A stretch of 64,000 bases of DNA from Plasmopara viticola. Lineage: Eukaryota > Oomycota > Peronosporomycetes > Peronosporales > Peronosporaceae. The stretch covers positions 124,001-188,000 of the forward strand of contig MBPM02000016.1 in the NCBI GenBank assembly GCA_001695595.3, given 5' to 3'. Of this stretch, positions 56,030 through 64,000 are shown piece by piece. Under the pieces are notes generated by a model. It did no database searches. It was not told the DNA's origin and saw only the letters and a list, made by a program, of their open reading frames with translations. The translations under genes were made by a program, and so were the position numbers. Position 1 is the first letter of the stretch, and every line of letters starts with the position of its first letter.

Positions 56030-56700
56030 GACAAGTATAAAATTTTGATGAAACAGGTATAAAACTTAGCTGGAAAAATAAAACGTTTTCGCAGTCAAAT
56101 TGTGGGGACGAAAAGCATCACAGCAACTTTTTACCAATCGTTGATCGCAGCATGCTCGGTCTCTGAACTCATCACCCTACCAACGCTCATTCTGCCTGGT
56201 AAACGTGTCGCTCGTGCTGTGTTGAATGAATGTGTTGTTGTAGGGGCAACCGTGACGACAAAAAAAGGGATTCTATAGACTAGAAGATATTCTTTCTATA
56301 GATTAATCAGTTTCACGAATCACTACCACTAATCGTAGAAGAAAAATCAGCATTCTTAGATTTAATCGATACGACTTCCATAGCAACGAGAATCGTTACA
56401 ATAGCTCTAAATTATGGGATTTTGCTAGTTTGCTAGCCGTCGAATGGTACGCGTTTGGTGCAGCCACTAGACATTACAGTATTTTCGAGTTTCAAGAAGC
56501 AAATTCGTGCCACTTTCCAAATGTATACGCTGGAAACTAAAAAACACTGTCAAATCAGTATCCATTTGCCTAGCTAGTGGCGCATGGAGATAAAATATGA
56601 GATATATACTTTAGAGCAGAATTTAAAGCGTCTGGTTTATTCCCACCATACGTGGAAAACATGATGGGAAGACTGAAGCTGCTCAAAGATGGAGGAGTCA
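56030..56700 (+). mobile_element. Decayed pogo/Tigger-type DDE transposase
   Basis: Plus-strand fragments match the DDE_1 transposase fold in order. FDETGI (near 56043) corresponds to the first catalytic Asp block (NMDETG). ELITLPTLILPGKRVARA (near 56170-56220) corresponds to the block PPMIIFxGK. ALNYGILLVC, then GTRLVQPLDITVFSSFKKQI (near 56408-56510), corresponds to the strongly conserved HLLQPLDVxVFxxLK. Stops and frame shifts interrupt it. This family shares its DNA-binding domains with the CENP-B-like gene at 15320-16279. No terminal inverted repeats were found. Confidence 0.75.
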
Positions 56701-57199
56701 ATACAAGTAGATAGGTGGAGTAGTTGAAACTTAAAAAAAGATTTGCCTAGAGTATGATTGCTGCCCCCATCAACGAACTAGATGCAAAAACGCGCCATGA
56801 TTGATGTTGCTATGCGTTTACTTACAGAAGAATTATTGCACTCAATTGGAAAAAAACTGAAATTGAGTGGAGGCCGGAGGAGAGTATGGATGGATTAAAC
56901 GGACCTTTTAGCTGGCAAACATATTTTGAAGCTGTTGTCTGGCAATAGCAGTTGATGTGAATGGCTACTACTTCGATGACACAGTTTAATTAGTTAAAAA
57001 AAAAAAATACTTTATATAATATATTAATGGATATTCAATTGTTGGGAATGCCTCTTAAATTGTATTCGCACAAAAATCATATCCAAAACGATTTGCTTTA
57101 GCATCATAATACCCAAAGAGTAAGTTCACTTTCGTGCATTTAAAGCACCAAAAAGAGTTTTGACCGACACCGCAAAAAAGCCTTCGGTAGTCGATTGGA
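56701..57199. other. 5' flank of TRM10
   Basis: No gene is seen. It contains an A run near 56997-57007 and should include the promoter of the methyltransferase gene. Confidence 0.4.
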
Positions 57200-58426
57200 A
57201 TGTTACAGACTTTGCAAGATGCCTCCGTCAGCGATTTCAGACCAAGTGGAGAGGTCGTCGCTGCATCTCCTTCTCTTCTCTTGGCTTCAAACCGAATGGC
57301 GTTCACGGCCACAAAACGCCTCGCGCGTGGGCGTCAAAAGAAGGCGCGCTTGCATCTGTTGCATTCGATGACCCAAGGTGGCTTTGTTAGAGAAAAAAGA
57401 GTTGTGTGCTTGACACTTACCTAGCCTTTCTTGGTTTTAAATAATCGAGCAGAGGAGCGTCTAATTTTTCTAGAGCAAGAAATCGCAGAGAAAGAGGAGA
57501 GGCAGCGGCGTCTTCAGCGAGCATCTGCACCGGATAGCTCCAGTCAGCGGATCGCCATCGATTTGGGCTTCGACAGCATCATGAACGAAAAAGAGGTACG
57601 AAGCCTTGCAAACCAATTGAAACTCTGCTACGGAGCGATCAAAAAGATGCCAGAGCCATTTCAACTAGTCTGCTGCAACCCTAGCAAGCAATTAGAGCAT
57701 TCGCTCGAGCGGTTCGGCGCCAGCAATTGGTACATTCAGTGGCGACGTGATGCTGAAAGCGTCGCAGATCACTTTTCTCCGGATGATCTAGTTTATCTAT
57801 CCCCTGATTCACCCAATGTACTTGAAACACTAGAGTCAACGAAAATCTACGTGATTGGTGGCATCGTGGATAAGTCTCGGAAAAAGGTAATGCGCAAAGA
57901 GGTTCAAGGGGTAGTGAGACTCTGGATTTTTTACAATGAATATTGACGTTGATGCAGGGAGCTTCATTGAATGCAGCCATAAATGCGGGCATTGCGACTG
58001 TGCGTCTACCGATTCAGGAGTATATTCCAGAAAGACTGGATCACATTTTGAACGTGAACACAGTTGTCGACGTCCTGATCACCTTTCAAGAGCTTAATGA
58101 TTGGCCAAAGGCGTTGGAAATTGCGTTGCCACAGGTAACTCAAAGTGAATTCTACAATCGTATTGTAGCCTTGTAATACCCGTGGTTTGTGGTAAATGTC
58201 ATAGCGCAAGCAAAGTCAAATTGGTCGCAAGGCTATTCGGCGGCGTCAGAAACAGCAAAGGTTCCAGTGTGTTTGTGCAGAAACTCACTTAAGCGATGAT
58301 TTTTCCATACAAGATGATCAGAACAAGATTCAGCATCATGCAGTCAAGATTCACAGAACGCAAGCAGTTGATATGCAAGTATCTCCAACAGAGGATATAC
58401 ATTTGTGGCTGGACTTAGAGGTTTAG
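57200..58426 (+). CDS. TRM10: tRNA (guanine-9-N1) methyltransferase, TRM10 family
   Basis: TRM10 enzymes use S-adenosylmethionine to methylate N1 of purine 9 in tRNA; they are SPOUT-fold proteins. The model is join(57200..57377,57453..57886,57958..58134,58205..58426), 336 aa, with introns of 75, 71 and 70 nt. Exon 1 gives a basic N-terminus (TATKRLARGRQKKARLHLL) that joins in frame to MTQEERLIFLEQEI. The core then reads AIDLGFDSIMNEKEVRSLA, LVYLSPDSPN and YVIGGIVDKSRKK, with the likely catalytic Asp at 199. Exon 3 gives GASLNAAINAGIATVRLPI. Exon 4 opens RKQSQIGRKAIRRR, fitting the LPxRK junction seen in yeast and human. The start could also be Met33 (57296). The gene stands alone between TE-rich stretches. 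Confidence 0.92.
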
Positions 58427-58640
58427 TGTTGCCAATGGTGATATCTGTTTAGTACTTAACATTAAGCACGCGCGACGAGCTTTCGATTCGCATTCTAGCT
58501 TGGAAACGTTCGGAATCTATATCGAGTGTGACTAGAACAATTAGAATTGCTTTTTTAACTATGTGGCAACATCTTAAGTTGAGACAATATCTGCTCAAAT
58601 AAGACAAATTCACTGCAAAGTATCTTTCAAGAAAATTACA

Positions 58641-58655
58641 ACAAGTAGAGTATCA
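58641..58655 (+). repeat. Left target-site duplication of retroposon B
   Basis: Acaagtagagtatca at 58641-58655 matches acaagtaaagtatca at 58980-58994 at 14 of 15 bases, on either side of the element at 58656-58979. Confidence 0.8.
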
Positions 58656-58979
58656 CGCTCGGAAAAGGTTGGGGTGACGCCCTCCTTCCAAGCGCGGGGG
58701 CTAAATGCCTGCGCGCTTCGGGCAGGTGCTCTCGGGCATCTGCAGGTCTCTAACGAGTCTCACCCTCGACGCGACGGTCTCCAGCACCAGGGCGCCACCT
58801 GGGCTCTTACCAAGTTAGAACTAAACAAAATAATGGAAGACCCTCACGACCTCGGTGCTGGCTGCACTGCCCGCCGAACGAAACCCGACGTATGCGGACA
58901 CCACTCTATGCCGTGGACTAGCCAGACTGAGCCTAGCACGTGCATAACTTGGCAACGCGATAACGTAATACAATACAAT
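58656..58979 (+). mobile_element. Non-autonomous LINE-derived retroposon, copy B (324 bp)
   Basis: This 324-bp element has three parts. The 5' module (58659-58791) is nearly identical to copy A at 2498-2630. A middle of about 77 bp is not shared with A. The 3' module (58869-58979) matches 17598-17708 at about 96 percent and ends in repeats of aatac. Direct repeats of 15 bp (one mismatch) flank it. It lies about 230 bp past the TRM10 stop. It has no coding capacity, so it depends on enzymes from another element. The joining of a LINE-like 5' end to a tail suggests internal deletion of a longer element. Confidence 0.8.
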
Positions 58980-58994
58980 ACAAGTAAAGTATCA
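58980..58994 (+). repeat. Right target-site duplication of retroposon B
   Basis: This is acaagtaaagtatca, directly after the aatac-repeat tail; see the left copy at 58641-58655. Confidence 0.8.
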
Positions 58995-61900
58995 GATTTG
59001 CTTGTTCGCTTAGGTACGAAAATCGCTGTTGTCAACTTCTTAATTAGATCGACCCACCGTGAGCGGCAATTCTCGTACCTAGATTTAAGCACCCAAACTT
59101 GTCCTTGCAATTTTTGATGGGACTCTTTCCGTTCCGGAACTTTTAAAGTAGCATCAGGAGCCACCATTCTTGGGAGACTTTTATTGCAAACACTAAGCGT
59201 TCTAAAGCAGCCCGATACATCTACACAAAGACTTCAATTACATTAAGGGACGAGTGTTCTCCATCCCTTTTAACTTTTATATAAACGGTCGCTTTGCTCA
59301 TACCGATTACCAAACAGACAGCAAGTAAGACTGTTCGTCTGCTGATCTGTTTGATGATAACATAGCTATGCAGGAAAAGATTGCTCCGACCTCACAGATG
59401 ACTCTGCAAAGTCGGTAGGACTGCATCGCTAACAAAGGCTGGCGGGCTTACTTTTGTACGGATACGCCTACAGCAAAGACCGCATCTGTGCCGCTCACCT
59501 TATGATCTGGTTTGTGCAAGAGCGCATTGGCAAGAACATTATATTTCCAGGCGTGTGTTCAGCACGAAAATATGTTTCTACGAAGAATGATAGTCATCTT
59601 GCTTTTTGAAATAAGTGATGTAGAAAGTACTACATCACAGGTTTTTGAAGTCTTAATAGACTACAAAAGGCTGAGATTCTAGAAGACACATTAACAAAAT
59701 ACCGGTGCATGACATGGCTAGGATCGCCTTGTTTGTGAACTTGTACTTCCGTAAGGTAGCCTTAAGTTGACCTAATTCGAGCGACATTGCAAGCCATGCT
59801 CATCATCATCAAAAATCAGTTGCGCGCAAATTATGAAGCTGTAGTTAGAAGTCCATACGAAGCAAGAGATGCTTCTTGTCCGGCGGAGCCAGAACAGAAG
59901 CTTACCGAAAATCATTTCTTAAAAGCTACCAGAACTTTTCTAGTGCTGGTTTTTTCAGCATCCTTTTTCAATCGATTGGGCAAAATCTGCAAAATCCCAA
60001 TTAGCCGGCACTATTTGCGTCTTGTAACTGGCTAGGCCCAGTTACTTAATCCGATGAAATTTGGAATGTAGCGAAGGCCAAACCAAAACGTTTTTTTTTG
60101 GAATTTGCTTAAACACCATGACTGCTGTTGAAAAAGCCCAGGACTTTTATATTTCTCAATGATGGTATAACGATCGCTGGCTTCCATGACCCTTAAAAAA
60201 ATGTTTAAATGAACCTTGAGTGGCGACATAGCTCGTGCAGAGCGGCTATTGACGAATGTATAGTCGAATAAAATGGGTCTAGGCAACTTTCAATACTGTC
60301 AAAGCAATCTAGTGAGAAAATGTCTCAAAGTCACTAAGGCGTTTAATTGCCGTTGTGTTATCGCTAAATATTCCGAAGAATGACGTGCTGATGCTTATCA
60401 TTTCGCAACAAGTCCCAATGGGTTTTTCAGCTTTAATGTTGAGTCACGTGTTCAGCCCTTCTGTCTGGTGGAAGCTTCGATGGAAGACTTCATCCAAGTA
60501 TAACTTCATTAAATAATATAGCGCATTTTTAGAATCCCTGAGGGAAGACATGACGTATACGGGCAATGGGCGTGGTTCAAGACAGCCTCATCTACGATGG
60601 AAGGTGTGTTTATATCCTAAGCAGAAAATTTCAATAATTGAAAAACCGCTTTTTCGAAATTTCCAGCTTTTAATATAGCCAAGCATTTGTAGTCTTGAAG
60701 CTTAAATATCTGTGACAACTCTGGCAGTGTGTCTGAATGGAGAGCACCTGCCATAACACAAGAATTAATTGAGGTAATAATTATCTCACTGCACAAAGGC
60801 TTTTTGTGATCTACGGGTTCCTAGGGAGTGTTACCGGCATCTAATTTTAGCAGAGCTTTGCTTCTCACTTTTGGTGGTGATTGTTACCGATGAGCGGGCC
60901 ACTGTGCCTTCTAAACTTTCTTGTAGAGCTATGTTACCCACTAAGTATTGCAGGCTTATATTCCCTGCCTGTGAAGATTTGCTACCCACAGTTGACGACA
61001 TATATGCTAGACACTGTAAGCCTATTTAAACACTTTTAGACCTAGTTTCTTCGACAGTCGGTGCTGCTAGCCGAACTTGACTACCTGTTTGAAAATTCTT
61101 TTCAAGACGCTGTCACGAATAACTTCGGGAAATATCAGCATCTTTTACATCTCCCATTCCTCATTCTTGGGTCTATACTTTTCTAGGCCTCCTTTGTAAA
61201 AAGGCCCTATTCGCACGACAGGATAAAGAAATCGATTAATCAAAGCTCTGTTGCGCAGGAAGAGACGGCTGGTATATATGGTCTTCCCTCGTTGATGGAT
61301 CGAGAGCTGGTTACTTTAAGCCATGGCGTACTTGGGATCAAGTCATACTTGCTCATATCACAAACAGAAAATGGTTCTGTGCTATTAAGAATTTGGCCAG
61401 TTCAATTCAAACTTAATATGTCGAACTAGCCTGCCATACCAAAAATGACTTATTTTGCTGGCTATCTGTAAGAAGAACAGCCTATTTTGATCTATGGCAA
61501 TCCTTTTTCGGTGCGCAAATCAAAAGACGTGTAAGTGACCATCAAGAGTCAAAAAATGGACTCTCATACCCTCGTACAACTAGGTATACAATTTATTGTC
61601 CAATGTTGCCGTTTTTTTTCATGAACATGTTAAGCTCGTACATAAGTGTATCAACCACACACACACCATGAAAGCTAATGTTTCCCCCTTTCGATCAGCC
61701 TAAAAGGTGCGCTTTTTACCGGCGACTTTTACAGCCCTTGAACAAAACGAACATTACTTTGCCAGCCACCTTTGAACATGCATGTTCTAGTTTTTCTGGC
61801 CAAAAACGTGGATGTTTCTTTGCTCGGCAACTCTTGGGCTCGAGATTGTCTCATAGAAACGACAACTCTGGGTCTTATCAAAGACGAAGCTGCCCACGCA

Positions 61901-64000
61901 AGGATTTCGAAAGAATATATCCGTTGCTGTATTCCTTTTAGAGAGCGAAGTAATTTTCTAGTCGCTGTGGCCTACAATAGCGAGAGCTATGTGCGGAGCG
62001 AGTCTACTCTTTTGTCGCTCAATGTCACAGTAATCTTAATTTTTGTTGGGAATCGATGAAGAAAGCCGCTAGCCCCTTAAGCTCATCATAAAATGCATGA
62101 AGCTCACATATTAGTGCGATGCAGGCCTTTTTCTTTGCTCTTTTCGTTGTTCCCAGGACATAAAAAATGCGGAAAAGAGTGCACACGCTTCTAAGGCATG
62201 AAAGTGCAACATCAAACACGGCTGATCCAGAGTGCCTTTGATCCTATCACTACCTATTTCACCCTAAAAAAGATTGTCTTTTTTACTTCGAAGTGTAAAT
62301 ATTAAGCGTCTTTTGCTTACATTCAAATGAAGCACCACCACCTAAGCTACCTAAGCTTTAGCTTCCGTTGTACGTGCTTAGTTTGTTTCTGGGAATCCAT
62401 TTTACAACCAGATTGCGGCTTCTTTGATCAGCCTAAAATTTAAAAGGCCATTGAAATGAAAGTGAATTTCCTGGCCACATCACCAATACCTTCGATGAGT
62501 GGGTAGACTGCCGCGCATTCAACGGCGAGATGTCCGAGCTGCATCAGGCAGGCTCAGCCAGGCGTAAAAAGCGCACAGTCGTTTGTGTATTGGTGGTTGA
62601 CAGAGCTACCAGATGCCCTATTTCCACCTCTACTTCTTACACCAAGAATAGAGGGCAGGAGCAGCGCTCGCTGATGGCATTAAAAACAGAAATTTGGATC
62701 GATGTCCTAAGCGTTAACGATCGATATTCGTCTTACGAAATTGGTGGATGCGTCAACATTGTCTCGGAAAGGGGAATTATGTTGATTGACCCATGCCTGA
62801 GCAGGACCGTATCAAGGTCCAGTAAGTTGATAATTTATTTTGCTCGAAAGTTTTCACGAAGAAAGTTTTTTCTACCTCGTATTTTTGTAAAAAGAACGCT
62901 CACCTTCACTCTTTAAGGTTTTTCTGGAATTTTGATTTGAAGGAGAGCAAAATCGTCGTTTTTGTGCTGATAAGTAACCGATCTTTAGCAAGCTAACTAG
63001 CTTTTGGAAGAAAAGTGTCCTTCCATCGGAACATTTATGATGAAGCATTTTCTGAGCCTATTTTAATCATTTCCAAGTAGGCTTGAACTTATATATGTAA
63101 ATTTAAGTTTATTCGATCACCAATATGAAACGACGTAAAGACCCGCATTGTTGTTTGTAGACGCAACCTATGTAGCTTGTCGGCCCACACATGTCAAACT
63201 TCAGCGCACATGCTGCGCAGTGCGTCTACTAATTCATGTTCGATCCTTTTTGTCGAATCATTTTTTTGCGGTTGTTCATGGAAAATCGCAGAAGAGGAGC
63301 TGCTAGTGTCAGTGCTGGCAAAACTGCATGATAAATTGTCGGTCCTTGACTTGCACGATCGCGTTCAAGAGTTCGATTATGCGCACGGACATCGGTGCTA
63401 ATTGGAACAGGTTCTGAATAGACCATTTCGCTCAGGCGGCATACGAACACTACTACGCTAAAACAGTCAATCATAGGACACTTAAGAAAAAAGATGAAGC
63501 AGACACTAACTTTGGGGCTCGCGGACGAAAAAAAGTCTGGTTGAACATCGTTTGTAGCACTTCAGATTATATCTTCGTCTGCGATACACCGTGACTTGAC
63601 AGTCATCCATCTTGCTCTATCTTGCGAGGCCTACGACTGCTGATTCGCATTACGCCGTCCGAGGAAAATAGTTACTTGTGATAGAAAACGCATTAGGTAA
63701 GGTTCCATGCACGCCTTTGGTTTCCAAGCCCTTTCTAATTTGCATAAATTACAAATTCCGAAGTAGGCGACCGATGCGCACCAGCAAAAAAATGTAATTC
63801 TTTGCATAATATGGTAGCTCAATGTGCTTGTTGAAGCGCTTTCGCACAGTTATACTCTCAAAAAAGCAGAATTAGTAGCTGCACTGAAAATTGAAATTAT
63901 CAGGCATACAAAATGGATATTAAGGCTGAGGCTTTTGTTCTATATCATACGCGAAGATGCTAAATTCGAAAGTTCTACCACTCGACGGCGATTGCAATCG
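58995..64000. other. Gene-free, AT-rich region to the window end
   Basis: No gene is supported in these 5 kb. Plus-strand frames at 61678-62059 and 62530-62916 (up to 128 codons) are the longest, but I recognise no domain in them. Coding-like fragments near 59430-59500 (NKGWRAYFCTDTPTAK) suggest another ruined transposon. A small 9-bp inverted repeat with a 6-nt loop lies at 59615-59638. Confidence 0.4.

Noticed and set aside
57055..57312. 85-codon minus-strand frame with four or more Cys residues, possibly a zinc-finger gene
   Set aside because: It overlaps exon 1 of TRM10 on the other strand, its ligand spacing fits no family I know, and no conserved extension was found upstream.
58674..59117. 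147-codon plus-strand frame
   Set aside because: It runs through retroposon B, its tail and flanking DNA, so it is a chance frame across a repeat.
1..64000. RXLR or Crinkler effector genes
   Set aside because: I looked for short frames with a signal peptide followed by RXLR or LFLAK-type motifs and found none that convinced me.
1..64000. CRISPR arrays, operons, ribosome binding sites and bacterial terminators
   Set aside because: The sequence is clearly eukaryotic (spliced genes) and no regularly spaced direct repeats were seen.

Overview
The window reads as nuclear DNA of an oomycete, most likely a Peronosporales species (Phytophthora or downy-mildew type). The evidence is short introns (39-106 nt, with one model needing 193 nt), compact eukaryotic genes, an oomycete-style LINE, and decayed Ty1/copia, Ty3/gypsy and pogo/Tigger elements in AT-rich spacer. 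An intact DRC4/GAS8 gene, a part of the flagellar nexin-dynein regulatory complex, suggests that the organism still makes swimming zoospores. The species cannot be named from sequence alone.

Layout. (1) 1-8235: 5' part of clathrin heavy chain (-), a 480-bp LINE-derived retroposon with perfect target-site duplications, a nicotinamidase (-), a seven-exon gene with a permuted papain-like signature (-), and a membrane-anchored RanBP2-zinc-finger HECT ubiquitin ligase (+), divergent from the last. (2) 8236-12970: decayed sequence, then a 5'-truncated non-LTR retrotransposon with endonuclease, reverse transcriptase and C-terminal zinc finger. (3) 13472-16279: DRC4 (+) and a CENP-B/Tc5-type DNA-binding protein with no transposase domain (-). 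(4) 16280-29519: about 13 kb with no supported intact gene; it holds a perfect 32-bp inverted repeat, a LINE-tail fragment and copia remnants. (5) 29520-45607: a dense run of six genes, all on the minus strand: succinyl-CoA ligase alpha, a 2018-aa UBR-box N-recognin, an NT-C2/coiled-coil protein, a PDZ protein with DPF/NPF motifs, a second DPF/NPF protein, and an ankyrin/FYVE-like protein. (6) 45608-57199: another gene-free, AT-rich stretch with a gypsy pol remnant and a pogo/Tigger transposase remnant. (7) 57200-58426: a complete four-exon TRM10 tRNA methyltransferase. (8) 58427-64000: a second LINE-derived retroposon with target-site duplications, then sequence with no supported gene.

Gene models were built by hand from reading frame, splice sites and family alignment from memory. 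For spliced genes the start and end fields give the outer limits and the evidence gives the exon joins. Functional links are modest: clathrin heavy chain and the three adjacent genes with DPF, NPF or FYVE-like features point to endocytosis; the HECT and UBR proteins are both ubiquitin ligases. The contrast between compact gene islands and TE-filled, AT-rich gaps is typical of oomycete genomes.
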